Shown: piece by piece, positions 22,800-33,494 of the stretch
Layout of the letters: every line of letters starts with the position of its first letter
Numbering within the stretch: the first letter of the stretch is position 1
Assembly: GCF_029931775.1 (NCBI RefSeq)
Contig: NC_079318.1
Span: 74,807,614 to 74,871,613, forward strand
Length of the DNA stretch: 64,000 bases
Direction of reading: 5' to 3'
Source: Euleptes europaea
Taxonomy: Eukaryota > Chordata > Lepidosauria > Squamata > Sphaerodactylidae
Notes under the pieces: model-generated
What the model saw: the letters and a program-made list of their open reading frames with translations, nothing else
Databases searched by the model: none
What the model was told of the DNA's origin: nothing
Position numbers and translations under genes: made by a program

Positions 22800-22945
22800 T
22801 CACCCATTATTTTCCTAACTGATGCTCAGCATGCTCACCCCTCATAAGGCTGTTTTGTGGGGGGGAGGTGATTGTAAGCCACTTTGAGACTTCTTACAGT
22901 AGAGAAAAGCGGGATATAAAACCAACTCTTCTTCTGGTATTTTTT
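22800..22945 (+). repeat. Sauria-type SINE, 3' half
   Basis: 'ttgtaagccactttgagacttc ... gagaaaagcgggatataaaaccaactcttcttct' is the Bov-B-type tail. The head is degraded. Confidence 0.75.
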
Positions 22946-23194
22946 TTTAATGTACAAACCAATCTTCTGCATATCAGGGGAGTCCCCCAATTAAGCAAAA
23001 AACCCTGCCTTGTTTGTGGGTGGCTCCATTTTGCTATCCTACTCATAAGCATATGACCATCAAGTTGACTTTTAAAGGGGCAATATCATTACATGTGAAT
23101 AACAGGTATAGGAATAATTAATATATCCTAAACTAAGCTTTACTTATTCAAATCTGCTCTGTGGCGTCTAGTTAAATAAGCCTTGCTGAAGCAG

Positions 23195-23345
23195 CTAAAG
23201 GTAAAGGTAGTCCCCTGTGCAAGCACCGGGTCATGAAATACTGACTCATAGGGTGACATCACATCATGACATTTACTAGGCAGACTATGTTTACCTGAGT
23301 TTAATTGCAGTGGCCACTGGGTGCCATTGTAGGTCCACATGCTAC
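23195..23345 (-). repeat. SINE fragment related to 41378-41510
   Basis: 'aaaggtagtcccctgtgcaagcaccgggtcat ... gtgacatcacatcatgac...ttactaggcagactatgttta' is the reverse complement of the block at 41400-41510. Two copies of one family lie in opposite orientation. Confidence 0.7.
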
Positions 23346-23867
23346 TAAGAGGGATTAGAAATGTCTACCGGTACTTGATTTTAGAAGCCAGCCTTATCTA
23401 AAGCCTGCTTCATTGTTATGGTACACCATTGCTGCTGAGGCACCGAATCTGGGCCAGGTATGCTGAAATAACTGGGCATCAATATTGGCATAGTGGTAGC
23501 ATGCTGAAAACTGCCAGTTTGAAGTGATACAAATATGGCTTTGAAAGCAGGGCCCTAAAAAAGAGTGTCTTCTTTGGTTGCAGCAAAAACTGTGTCTTGG
23601 GCATGATGACAGTTCACAGAGCTAAGGATTTGCTGTGACCCTTGCCCCAATTCATACTTTGTGCTATTCTCGATTTTATGCTCCCCTCCCCCTCACAGTT
23701 ACTCTGAATACCTGCATGGAGAACTATCATGTACAAATCGAAGGAGTGAATTAAAAGCCGGGCTCAGTTGTCCTAATTTCAGCGGTTCTGGAATGTGTGG
23801 ATTTAAATAATCATTTTAGACACAGAGATATAATATTTTAAAAATAAAACCCTTGACTCATGGCTTA

Positions 23868-24115
23868 ATAGGGACCTGGGATTCCTAAATCACTATAGTG
23901 CTAATATTTTGCCCCTTGCTGATATTAATTACTTCAGATATACCCCTGTAACTTCCTATTGTATCTGCTTATCTTATCTGGTGCCTATCTAACAAAAGTT
24001 GGGAGTCACCTGTGCTGAGTGAACGGATTACATTTTGGATCAGATCTTGTTTTGAACTGACCTTTGTAACATTCACCTCCCCCCATCTTTCTGTTGAGCA
24101 TATAAATTGTCCTGA
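23868..24115 (+). repeat. Penelope-like element fragment
   Basis: 'taatagggacctgggattcctaaatcactatagtgctaat' parallels the end of the endonuclease frame and following sequence at 10090-10150 in the larger Penelope-like copy. Only the last coding part and early 3' region remain. Confidence 0.65.
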
Positions 24116-24189
24116 TGGATTTACACTCCTATTATGGATTAAACATTGGTTAAACGACAGGAAGCAGACAGTAGGAATAAATTGAAAGG

Positions 24190-24385
24190 GAAGGGCTGTG
24201 GCTCAGTGGTAGAGCCTCTGCTTGGCATGCAGGTTCAATCCCCAGCATCTCTAGGGACTAGACAAGTGGGTGATGTGAAAGACCTCCACTTGAGACCCTG
24301 GAGAGCCACTGCCAGTCTGAGTAGACAGTGCTTTGATGGACCAAGGGTCTAGTTCAGTATAAGGCAGCTTCATGTGTGATGGCTC
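24190..24385 (+). repeat. tRNA-derived SINE family 2, near full length
   Basis: Head 'gctgtggctcagtggtagagcctctgcttggcatgcaggttcaatcccc' with A- and B-box-like sequences. Body 'gagaccctggagagcc'. End 'gtataaggcagcttcatgtgtg'. Confidence 0.9.
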
Positions 24386-24404
24386 TTCCAATGGAGGGAT
24401 ATAA

Positions 24405-25200
24405 GCTGGAGGGTCTTGCTAGGATTGGTTTTTAGGGACGTACTATTTAAGTTGTTCATAGGTTATCTGGAACAGGAGGTGAACAGTGCAGTGGCCAAGT
24501 TTGCAGTTGACACAAAATTATTCAGGATGGTGAAAACCAAGGATGACTGTGAAGAGCTCTGGGAAGATCTCCACAAATTGAGTGAGTGGGCAACAAACGA
24601 AGTTCTATGTAGGTAAGTGTAAGGTATGGTACATTGGAACAAAAGATCCTGACTTCAAGTATATACTAAAGGGGTCTGAGCTTGCTGAAACTGAGAGGGA
24701 TTGGAACACCTTTCCTTTGAGGAAAAGCTGAAGAGTCTGGGACTTTTCACTTTAGAAAAGAGACGACTAAGGGAGGACATGATAAGAGATTTACAGAAGT
24801 TATGCATGGGGTAGAGAGTGGGCAGAAAAAACTTCTTCTCCCTCTCCCAAAATACTAGAGCTTGAGGGTGTACAGTGAAGTTTATGGGCAGTGGATTCCG
24901 GACAGACATGAGTGACTAAAACGTGGAATTCACTGCCAGAACATGTAGTGATGGTCACAGGCACAGAAGGTTTTAAAAGGGGATTAGACAGATTCATGGA
25001 GAATAGCTCTATCAGCCATTGTGACTAAAGGGAACCTCTATGTTCAGAGGCAATAAGCCTCTGAATCCCATTGCCAGGAGGCAATATCAGGAAGGCCTCG
25101 GCCTCTGTGCCTTGTAGCTGGCCCTCTAGAGTAACTGGTTGGCCACTGTGTGAGACAGGATGCTGGACTAGATGGACCACTTATCTGATCCATCAGGAAT
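24405..25200 (+). mobile_element. CR1 LINE 3' fragment
   Basis: Plus-strand frame pieces read KFAVDTKLFRMVKTKDDCEELWEDLHKLSEWA (24416-24616). Further CR1 pieces follow ('ctttgaggaaaagctgaagag', 'gtggaattcactgccagaac'), and the 3' UTR end is 'gactagatggaccacttatctgatcc'. Several deletions separate the blocks. The 3' UTR type matches 36635-36860. Confidence 0.85.
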
Positions 25201-25204
25201 GTTC

Positions 25205-25330
25205 TTACGCATCTGATAAAGCAAGTCTAACAGACAAAAACATATTCCATAATAAATTTTGTTTGCTTTTAAGCTCTACTGGACTCCTGTTTTATTCTGC
25301 TGTTACAGACTAACATGGCTACTCATCTGG
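25205..25330 (+). repeat. Penelope-like tail fragment
   Basis: 'catctgataaagcaagtctaac' and 'gctctactggactcctgttttattctgctgttacagactaacatggctac' match the 3' tail type seen at 10290-10410. It abuts the end of the CR1 at 25200. Confidence 0.7.
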
Positions 25331-25934
25331 AATTATCTCCATTGATTCATGAAGTTAAATATTCCAACTAGAATGAAGCTCTGAAAAGACTAGCTGAGCT
25401 GCAAATGAATACTTGGTAAAAATGGCCTTCACTGGTGCAGTATTTAAACTTGTATGTAACGAGAGATTATTTTCATAACCAGAGAATACATCTATTTATT
25501 TACTAGATGATCTGTCAAAGGAGGTTATAGACTAGGCTTAATTTAAACAGCCTAGCCTCGTACCCTCACTTCCAGTACTAAAGCTTAGTTCGACCACTTT
25601 TTATCCTGCCCTTCTACCCAAGAGCTCGACAAGTGCATTTGAGTACATACCAAATGTCTTTCCCACTATGATGGGAAATCTGGGGTTATGGTTAAGAAAC
25701 AGTAGCAGTCCCTGTGCATCTGGGTATGGGGTTTACAGGTCTTCCAGAACAGGTTAAAGACAGGTCTCTTCAAGAAGGCCTTGGAATGAATGGGTTTGAG
25801 TTGTCATTATCTTATCTGAAATTAAATGGACTGTTCCATGGAATGTTAAATATTTATTTGATTTTTAAAAAATTATTAGATTGTTAGCTGCCCTAGGTCT
25901 TCTATATAGCAGGAAAGTGACACACAAATTAACT
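25331..25934. other. Intergenic, no clear feature
   Basis: Short A/T-rich pieces such as 25495-25640 may be decayed LINE tails; none identified. Confidence 0.4.
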
Positions 25935-26235
25935 AACTACTGGTAAATTCCAGGAAAATAGCCATGTTAGACTGTTGGAGCAAAGCCAAGCAGGGGATTT
26001 GTGGCACTTTAAGCAAATTTACACTCTAGGATAAACTTTTTATTGCCCAGAGCCCACTTTATCAGATGCATGAGGTAGATCCTTGTTTGGCAGACATATA
26101 CACACTCTTACACATGGCCATTTGACCCTGCTGTTTACAACATTTCCCCCCTCTCCATAATAATGCCAACTAAGGATTTGGCTCGTGCATCTGATAAAAG
26201 GTTATGCTAGAATGAAATTGTGTTTGTCTTTGAGG
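25935..26235. repeat. Penelope-like tail fragments, inverted pair
   Basis: 'aaatagccatgttagactgttggagcaaagcc' reads on the minus strand. 'gctcgtgcatctgataaaagg...ttgtctttgaggcaccac' near 26180-26235 is the plus-strand counterpart. Two decayed tails of another Penelope family face each other. Confidence 0.55.
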
Positions 26236-26968
26236 CACCACAAAACACCTGCTTCTTGACTAAGGCTTTCATGCCAGTGGTGTGATTGCAAAGTAAGTGT
26301 GACGTTCTAGTAAACAGGAAAATCTGCTATGAAGACCTGTGTTGGAAACAAAATACTCCCTCCATTGTATATCCTGCCTTCAGTACTCTCCAAAAAGTTT
26401 AGAATTAATATTTATCTATCGCTCTCCTGACTGAATCAAGGGAGGGAAGAGAAGAATAAAATACACTAAAACTGGTGGGTGGTGGGATTATCTAGGGGGG
26501 CAGTAAGAGGCAAGGGGGCAGCAGGGGGTTGCTGGAGTTGGGCCCCTTCAACTGTGTTGTTGGATAGGGTAGGGTGCATTGAGGTTGAGTTTGTGGAACC
26601 AAGGGGGCAGTGGCCCAAAATGTTTGGGAACCACTGCCCTAGACAGAGGCCCTGCTGGGAAGAACATGTGTGTGCCTGTGTGTATATATATTTGTATTTA
26701 CAATTTGTTTCTTAGAAAGAAACGTGTGTGTAGGGCAAGGAGGATTTTTCTTGTGTACTTTTTTGGTATTTGTATTTCCAAAAATCCTGTTATCTCAAGT
26801 TTAAAATATAAATGGAGAAATTTAGGACCAGGGCAGAAAATTGTTTTCTAGTTTGGATCCTCTGAACTAAACGGCAAAACATAATCTGTTTCAGATAATG
26901 TTTATCCTTGCATTTGAGTGCACTTGCACTGTGTAGGGATGTTGAAGAGATTTGATTAATTTTAAATC
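26236..26968. other. Intergenic, no recognisable feature
   Basis: No gene or clear repeat recognised. Confidence 0.45.
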
Positions 26969-27117
26969 TCCAGGTGGGGCCTGGAAATCTCCCAGAATTA
27001 CAGATGTCAGAGACCAGTTTCCCCTGGAAAAAAATGGCTGCTTTGGAGGGTGGACTCTGACATCACATCCCTGCTGAGCTTCATCCCCTCCCCAAACTCC
27101 AGAAGTTGACAATCCTA
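26969..27117 (+). repeat. hAT MITE (TAGGGTTGCC family), left end missing
   Basis: Runs from 'ctccaggtggggcctgga' to 'gttgacaatccta'. Confidence 0.75.
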
Positions 27118-27151
27118 TTCAGCAAGTATGTTAAAATTACACCTTGACATT

Positions 27152-27358
27152 TAGGGTTGCCAACCTCCAGGTACTAACTGGAGATCTCCTGCTATTGCCA
27201 CTGATTTCCAGCCATAGAGATCAGTTCACCTGGATAAAATGGCCGCTTTGGCAATTGGAGTCTATGGCATTGAAGACCCTCCCCTCTCCAAACCCCGCTG
27301 CCTCAGACTCTGCCCCAGAAACCTCCCGTCGGTGGTGAAGAGGGACCTGGAAACCCTA
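27152..27358 (+). mobile_element. hAT MITE, TAGGGTTGCC family
   Basis: Complete from TAGGGTTGCCAACCTCC to the right end AAACCCTA. No clear target duplication remains. Confidence 0.8.
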
Positions 27359-28672
27359 TCTACAATACAAAAATAAATTGTGTTGAAATCAGTTTCAAAC
27401 AGGTATAACCACCATAGCCTTCCCTTCAAAGGAGTATTGGCATTACAATTTTGTCATGGTTGAGGGAATTCTTTGGTAGAGACTCCTAGGTATGTCACAG
27501 TTGTTCTTGGCTGGAGTCAAGCGGGTTTTGAAACTGATTTGTGAATAAGACCTCAAACATACATTTCAAAAGGGCTTTAGTAATACTTGGAATCCTCTGC
27601 TGCTTCTATTGACTGCATGGTTACCGAGTGGCTACCAAAGTTTGGGTTTCAGTAGACAATTTAAAAAAGTGGCTCTTCACAAATCCAGACATTTGTGGGG
27701 AAGGGTTGCCAAACGCATTTTGAGAGCTATAACTGTTTAATTCCCTCTTGATTTAAAATTTGTTTCCCACACTGTAGTACATGGGGAACGACTGGTAACC
27801 AGCTACCAGTTAAATAAACAAGTTACATAACAGATAATTTTATGAATATTGAAGATTTTTTTAAAGTTAATTTATGAATACTGAACAAGAAACCGCAACA
27901 ATGAACTGAAACTCTAATACCAGGAATAAATGGTGAAATCTGGAATCACAGATCTCAAACCGCTTAACAAAACAAGGCATTGAACACGTTGATAATGCAT
28001 CATGTACCAGATGCAAAAGGCATGCCTACAAAGGGAATGTTCATAATGGTGGCATGCAACTTTGTGCAATTATTCAGAGTAAAATTTCACTCAGCCATTT
28101 TAGCTGGGCTGTAGTAGAGGAAAATCCAGTGTGGAATCTGTGTCTTGAGAAAGGTCATGCCACCACTGCTACTCTAAGGTCTCAAAGGCATTACAGTGAA
28201 TAAGCACTTCCCAGCATCTGCAAAAAACCCAATAACCAGGGATGGATAAGTCATTATTCTAAATACTCTATAGTAGAACTAATGTTAAAATCCTGCCGTC
28301 CCTGAATTTCTTTAAAATTTCCGTAATATAGAAAAGTGTGAGTGTTCCCTTATTACAAGCTAGAGAAGGCTCTCAGGGCAATCCATAATACTTTCTGTGT
28401 AACCAATGTGAGATTACTCTGTAGTGCAAAAGAGTGCATGGTCTGGAACAACAATTCCCAAAGGGGTACCTGTGGGTGTTGTGCCCCCCCCCACACACAC
28501 AATGTATTTCCTGGCATTCTTGCTTCTTCCCCAAAGCATCTCTTCTCCAAAGTGAGGAGTCAGTCGTGAATAATCTGGAGATGCTTCTGAAGTGCCTAGG
28601 AGGCAAAATCTTTGTGTCTGCACACACTTTAAGGCAGTGGTCTGAAAGTGGCTCAATTTGTTCATACGAGTT
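27359..28672. other. Intergenic, no recognisable feature
   Basis: Overlapping short frames on both strands near 28340-28745 show no family resemblance. No clear repeat. Confidence 0.45.
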
Positions 28673-28680
28673 ATCTAGGC

Positions 28681-28962
28681 CAAAGCTTCTTAAACTGTGG
28701 GTTGTGACCCCATATGGGGTCGCATAACTGAATGTGGCGGTCACAAAACAAGCACATCCATCTCATTAGTATGCAAATTTGCTTTAGTCTTTAATATAAA
28801 AATATATGTATACCAAATAATTGGTTTAAAATATTTTTTTATGATTTATTATCAGTAAATGTTTGATTTGTATATCTATTTTATATACCTATATACCTGG
28901 GGTTGTGTAAAAATTTATCAGGTGAAAAGGGGTAGCGAGTGGGAAAAGTTTAAGAAGCCCTG
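28681..28962. mobile_element. hAT-type MITE, 282 bp
   Basis: Ends CAAAGCTTCTTAAAC and, on the complement of the right end, CAGGGCTTCTTAAAC. 8-bp target duplications ATCTAGGC (28673-28680) and ATCTAAGC (28963-28970). Interior AT-rich. The same left-end sequence occurs as a truncated copy at 40882-40945. Confidence 0.9.
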
Positions 28963-29814
28963 ATCTAAGCTAATTGAACATGTTTCAGAACAGAGCATGC
29001 TTCGTGTATCTTGATCTAGAACTTCCAAGCATGTAATTTATATTTTGGTTTGCAGTCTATTTGGTAGGATGCTTTTTTCATTTTAAACTAGAGTATAAAA
29101 TGTGTGAACCCTTGAAGAGAAACTCTTTGCCTCCCTAGTGTTCAGTTTCTTATTAAGGCCAGGAGGGATGAGCAGAACAAAATAGGCTAACGGTGAAAAC
29201 CTCTAGAAAAGCCCCCTTCTCCCTGACCTTCTTGAACTCCCTATTAATACTCTCCCCCTGTCATTAGGCGTGGGGACCAACTCTGTCCTAGTTCTTAGGG
29301 GGAACTTGGACTTGTTGAGAATCAACCCATGTCCAGGTGCATTGGTTCACATCACTTGCAGTGCATTTGATACGCTTCTCCATCTGTTCTTCTGCTATGT
29401 CCTGTGCTTCAGTTTTAGAAATGGTCCTTAGGTTTATTGAACCTTTGTAACTGTGCGTTGTTGTTTTGTTTTTGAGCATCTTTGGATGTTCCTGAAGACG
29501 CACGGTCAGGTTTTGGATCCATTGTCTTCCTAGGTCGTAGTTTGCCTTGACAAACAGTTGTTGGTGTTGGTGCTACTTATGCAGCAGTCTGTTATCTCAC
29601 TCACACAGTCTTTGAGTATTTCTACAGCTATAAGTCCTAAGAGCTTTAATCACTATGTCAATCAACAAAAGATGACTCTGTGTGAGCTAGTTTATATTCA
29701 GCGAGACTCAAAAAGCACGTTGTTTCAATTTGGCTCAAACTGTGCAGAAGGAATGAAAGAAAATATTAACAGTGGTGTTCACGATAAGCAGTCACTTTTG
29801 TTGATTAAGTTCTG
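28963..29814. other. Intergenic, no recognisable feature
   Basis: Nothing identifiable; frames at 29288-29503 and 29558-29815 lack family resemblance. Confidence 0.45.
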
Positions 29815-29900
29815 AGTTATTTATTTATGTAGAAGATGGATAGTTATGTCCTGCTTTTCTGCCCAATGGGGACCCAAAGCAGCTTATGTTACTCTTACTC
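29815..29900 (-). repeat. MIR-like SINE tail
   Basis: 'ttatttatttatgtag ... ctgcttttctgcccaatggggacccaaagcagctta' is the reverse of the shared SINE 3' tail. Confidence 0.6.
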
Positions 29901-30014
29901 TGCTTTAATACTGCCAGTTGTAATTAAAAAAAATCCTTGATGATTTTAAAAATTGTGCTGCTGTTTTAGTGGTTGTTTTACTTCATTTTTAAATGGTTAT
30001 TAATAGTTTTATGC

Positions 30015-30250
30015 TGTTAGTTGCCTTCAAGCCCTTTACTGGAAAAAGGGGGCCTTTTTCCTGCCGTTTTATGGCAACCCCGGCAGGGGTTCCAAGGCAA
30101 GAGATGTTTAGAGAGATAGTTTATCATTCTGCATAGCAACCCTGGATTTCCTTAGTGGTCTCCTAACCAAGTACTAACCTAACCAGGACTGACCCTGTTT
30201 AGCTTAAGAGACCTGACGAAAACAGGCTAGCCTGGGCCATCCAGGTCAGG
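30015..30250 (-). repeat. 5S-rRNA-derived SINE
   Basis: The right part, 'accaagtactaacc ... gaccctgtttagctt...gacctgacgaa', is the reverse of the 5S rRNA internal promoter region. The left part is the SINE body ('aaggcaagagatgtttagag'). It is a 5S-headed squamate SINE, not a 5S gene. Confidence 0.8.
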
Positions 30251-30344
30251 GCAAAGTGGAACAGAACTCAATAAAGAAAGTCTGCAGATACTGGGTTTTC
30301 TTCCTGACACTGACCTGCAGGTATAGGATTTTAAGTGTCATGGC

Positions 30345-30378
30345 AGTGTATTGTGTGTGTGTGTGTGTGTGTGTGTAT
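30345..30378. repeat. (TG)n microsatellite
   Basis: About 14 uninterrupted TG units. It sits at the tail of the adjacent 5S SINE, whose family ends in AC/GT runs. Confidence 0.9.
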
Positions 30379-30385
30379 GTAAAAG

Positions 30386-30592
30386 CACCATCCAGTCAGA
30401 GCTGATTTATGGTGTCCCTGTAGGGTTTTCAGGGCAAGAGACTTTCAGAGGTGGTTTGCCATTACTTTTCTCTGCATAGTGACACCGGTGTTCCTTGGGG
30501 GTCTGCCATCCAAGTACTAACCAGGGGTGACCCTGCTTGGTTTCTCTGAGATCCGAGATCTGGGGTATCCAGAGGGCATGGCAGTGTACCAG
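30386..30592 (-). repeat. 5S-rRNA-derived SINE
   Basis: 'atccaagtactaaccaggg', 'tgaccctgcttggtttc' and 'gagatccgagatc' are the complement of 5S rRNA boxes. The body 'gtttgccattacttttctctgcatag' and the (TG)n at its 3' side complete a near full-length copy. Confidence 0.88.
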
Positions 30593-30776
30593 CAAAGGCT
30601 AAATTCTCAACATCAGCACTATCCAGTTACGGTCTTTCCTCCTTGCAGTAACCAGGACAGGAGCCAAGCAGCTTTCTTCTGTTGCCATTGCATAGACAGA
30701 GCAAGTGAGTTGCCCCAGCCTACTTAGGCTGAGTGGGATTTTTGAAGCTCTGTCTCTTAGGTTTGGATCTAACATT

Positions 30777-31000
30777 GTGGCTTCTGGAACAGAGGTTAAA
30801 GTGTCTGACTAGAGTTTGGGAGACTCAGGTTCGAATCCCCCCTCTGCCGTGGAGGCTAACTGGGTGACCTCAGGCCAGTCACTTTCCCTCAGCCTAACCC
30901 ACCTCACAGGGTTGCGGATGTGAGATGGAAGAGGGGAGTATGATGGTGTAAGCTTGCTTCTGGTCCCCATTGGGGAGAAAAGCAGAATATCAATAATATC
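30777..31000 (+). repeat. MIR/CORE-like SINE
   Basis: Head 'cagaggttaaagtgtctgactag', B-box 'ggttcgaatcc', core 'ctaacccacctcacagggttg', tail 'ggtccccattggggagaaaagc'. Confidence 0.85.
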
Positions 31001-31031
31001 CCGATAAACCAACAGCCTCATCAATCCAAAG

Positions 31032-31689
31032 CAGGGTTGCCAGGTCCCTCTTCGCCACTGGGGGGAGGTTTTCAGGGCGGAGCCCGAGGAGGGCGAGGTT
31101 TGGGGAGGGACTTCAGTGCCAAAGAGTCCAATTGCCAAAGCGGCCATTTTCTCCAGGTGAACTGATCTCTATTGGATGGAGATCAGTTGCAATAGCAGGA
31201 GAGCTCCAGCTAGTACCAGGTGATTAGAGAAGAAGGCAGCACGCGGCTCAATATTAAAGAAAGAAAAACCAGCAAAGCCTAAGCTTGTTATTCAAAAGTA
31301 ATTATTTCATAATTCAGGCAAACCAAATATTATTATTAATAATAATAATAATATGTATAATATTTATATAATATATAATAATAATAGTATTTATAATAAC
31401 AAAAGTTTTTTATCGTCACCATCACTATTATTGTTATTATTATTAATAATAATTATTTGTTTTAATTATTATTAATTATTGTTGTTGTTATTAAGCATTA
31501 TAATTGTTATTATTATTATTAATGATCTTTCATAATTCAGGCAATCAAAATAATTACTTTTGAATAACAAGCTTAGGCTTTACTGTTTTTCTTTCTTTAA
31601 TATTGAGCCGCGTGCTGCCTTCTTCTGTAGTTTTCACTATTTCAGCACAGGTTAACCTATTTCCTGACTACCTGGAGGTTGGCAACCCT
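31032..31689 (-). mobile_element. hAT MITE (TAGGGTTGCC family) split by a foldback element
   Basis: The left end CAGGGTTGCCAGGTCCC at 31032 and the right end GGAGGTTGGCAACCCT at 31689 are flanked by exact 8-bp duplications ATCCAAAG (31024-31031 and 31690-31697). The MITE body runs to about 31217 and resumes at about 31669. In between is the foldback element described separately. Confidence 0.88.
31219..31668. mobile_element. Foldback (palindromic) element, copy 1, family unknown
   Basis: Inverted arms of about 80 bp (31228-31307 and 31547-31626) enclose about 240 bp of AT-rich sequence full of ATT/AAT repeats. After the right arm comes a one-sided tail 'tgtagttttcactatttcagcacaggttaacctatttcctga'. 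Arm ends (AGAAGGCAGCACG.GGCTCA) and tail are shared with 40468-40870. The target duplication is unclear (GTAC/CTAC at best). It has no coding capacity. Confidence 0.8.
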
Positions 31690-31726
31690 ATCCAAAGGCC
31701 TCAAATCTGCTTGGAATGGCTGCCAA

Positions 31727-31869
31727 GGGGCAAAAACGCACGGTCGCTTGAGCCTCCTTTCTTCCCTGTTCCAGCCAGGATCCAGCCAGGATCGAACGCA
31801 CGAAGGTGCGTCCGATCCTGGCTGGAACAGGGAAGAAAGGAGGCTCAAGCGACCGTGCGTTTTCGCCCC
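31727..31869. mobile_element. Palindromic MITE at the edge of the ADCY3 CpG island
   Basis: The whole 143 bp folds back on itself. The left arm starts GGGGCAAAAACGCACGGTCG, and the complement of the right end reads GGGGCGAAAACGCACGGTCG. The arms continue to a short loop at about 31802-31805. One arm has an extra 11-bp copy of CAGCCAGGATC. High arm identity suggests a recent insertion. No certain target duplication. Confidence 0.85.
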
Positions 31870-33400
31870 AGGTGAGATAGGAAAGAGACAGATCGCGATG
31901 AGTTCCTCCTCAAGGCGCTCCTGGACTCTCGCTCTTTCCTACCGCTTTAGGGGGGAGAGCGTTTGCCCATGTGCAGAGCGCCTTCCCACCCCCGACGGGC
32001 GAAGGGGCCGCGCGGCCAGCCCTGGCTCGGGGGACGGGGCTCCCTGGCCAGCGGAGTCCACCCCGTGGCCAAAGAGAGCCCCCCGCCCCCGCCTCCGAAG
32101 AGGGAGGACCGGCGCTGAAAGGGTGAACCCCCGCCCGCGCCGGAGGGGGGTGGGAAAAGAGGGTGGGCTTCGGGCCGCCCCGTCGGGGGCTCGGCTTCCC
32201 CCAGCTTGCTTTCGCTTTCCCAGGCTCTGCAGCGCCGGGCTGGAGCGTGGGAGCGGGGCGGGGGGCTCGTCGTTGCGGGGAGGGGGAGGGGGAGTCCAGC
32301 GAGCAGCCCCCGCCCTGCCTTCCCCTTGCAACGCGAGCAGCCGGCAAGCAGCCCGCCCCGGTTGCAGAGGCGCCTCCGAGCAGCGCAGCTGTCGGGGCCG
32401 GGGTCGGAGGGAGCAGTGGGTGGGTCCATCCCGCGCTTCGCCCCCCGCAGTCGGATGAGCCGCGGGGCGAGGCGGCTCCCGCAGCGGCACCTCTGGGACC
32501 CGGGGGCCGCCTGAGCCGCGCCCAGGGCAGCCCGCGTGGGGCAGGGGGCGAGGGGCAAGAGGGTCCCCCCCCCGCTCGCTCTCCTGGAGGGCATCCCCTC
32601 TGCCCTGCCAGCATCCCGCCGGTGCAGAAGCCGCCCTGCCGGGGATCCAGGCCATCTGGGCTGCCCCCCCCTGCCCTGCCTCCTTCCCCTTTCCTCCTAG
32701 GGACCAGTGGAGGTAACGTCGCTTCTGAACTGGGGTGGGGGGGCTTGCCTTGCTCTCTTCAACTCAAGCTCAAGGGGGTGTCGGAAGTGGCCGCCGTGGA
32801 GCGTGTGAACCACCGCACGTGTGCATGTGTTTGGCTCTCCCTACGCTTGTTTGATTTCGTTTTTTAAAACATCGCTGGCTGCCAGGCCTCCGCTTTGCAC
32901 CTTCTGGTTCTCCTGCCCCCCCCCCCGCTTTGGTGTTGCTCTGGGGAGGAGAATTTCTGCCTGTGCCTTGTGTATGCCACATACAGACACACGCCTGCCT
33001 GCCGGCGAGAAACCTGGTTGGTCTTTCAGGTGACAGAAATAACCACCCACGCTAGTGAGAGAGAGAGAGGGAGAGGGACAGAGAGAGAGCCGCCTTTCAT
33101 GCCAACTCCAAGGAGCCAGGGAGAAAAGATGCGGACGTGCTGTGAAGATTGGGGGAGATGGATTAGAAGAGAAGGATGAAGAAGCAGAGCTTGGCGTGGA
33201 CTGACTGCTGAGAAAAGGAGCATTTCCCTTTTAAAAGGATACTGCTTTAGGTTGGACTGTCGGGCCGGAGGATCCCCCCTCCTTTCTCCTTAATGCCACC
33301 CCTTTCTCTGACCCTCAGACGGAAAGTGGACAGCCCCAAAGAGGATGCGAGAAGACGCAGGGTGGATCCTGCTCCCACCTCAGTTGCTCCTTCCGTCTAC
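31870..33400 (+). promoter_or_regulatory. ADCY3: CpG-island promoter of ADCY3
   Basis: About 1 kb (31900-32900) is very GC-rich and dense in CpG, with several Sp1-like GGGGCGGGG/GGGCGG boxes (for example near 32254-32262). No TATA box is evident. The long overlapping frames on both strands here are an effect of GC-richness and not genes. It lies 1.3-2.3 kb before the ADCY3 start codon with a spliced leader between. Confidence 0.8.
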
Positions 33401-33494
33401 GGGGGAACGCTGACTGTCTCGGCCGGCTTTCGTTTCACCGAGGCCTGAGCCAAAGATTTCACCCAACTCACTGCTCAAGCACACCGTTGAGATG
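33000..33494 (+). other. ADCY3: Probable non-coding first exon of ADCY3 (3' part)
   Basis: A strong donor ATG|gtaaga at 33495 and a strong acceptor ctctctccattag at 34049 suggest that the leader is spliced from 33494 to 34050. The exon start is unknown; 33000 is only a placeholder within the island. In mammals the ADCY3 start codon likewise lies in the second exon. Confidence 0.5.

Noticed and set aside
24190-24260. tRNA gene
   Set aside because: A- and B-box-like sequences are present but the cloverleaf is not, and the following body identifies a dispersed SINE with many relatives here.
28373-28744. 123-codon minus-strand frame
   Set aside because: Overlaps other frames on both strands, no domain resemblance, and runs into a hAT element.
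30500-30592. 5S rRNA gene on the minus strand
   Set aside because: Only part of the 5S sequence is present, with several differences, fused to a SINE body.
31910-32867. Long overlapping frames (200-260 codons) on both strands in the GC-rich region
   Set aside because: They overlap in several frames on both strands with low-complexity Pro/Gly/Arg/Ala composition, as expected from a CpG island with few stop codons. No family resemblance.
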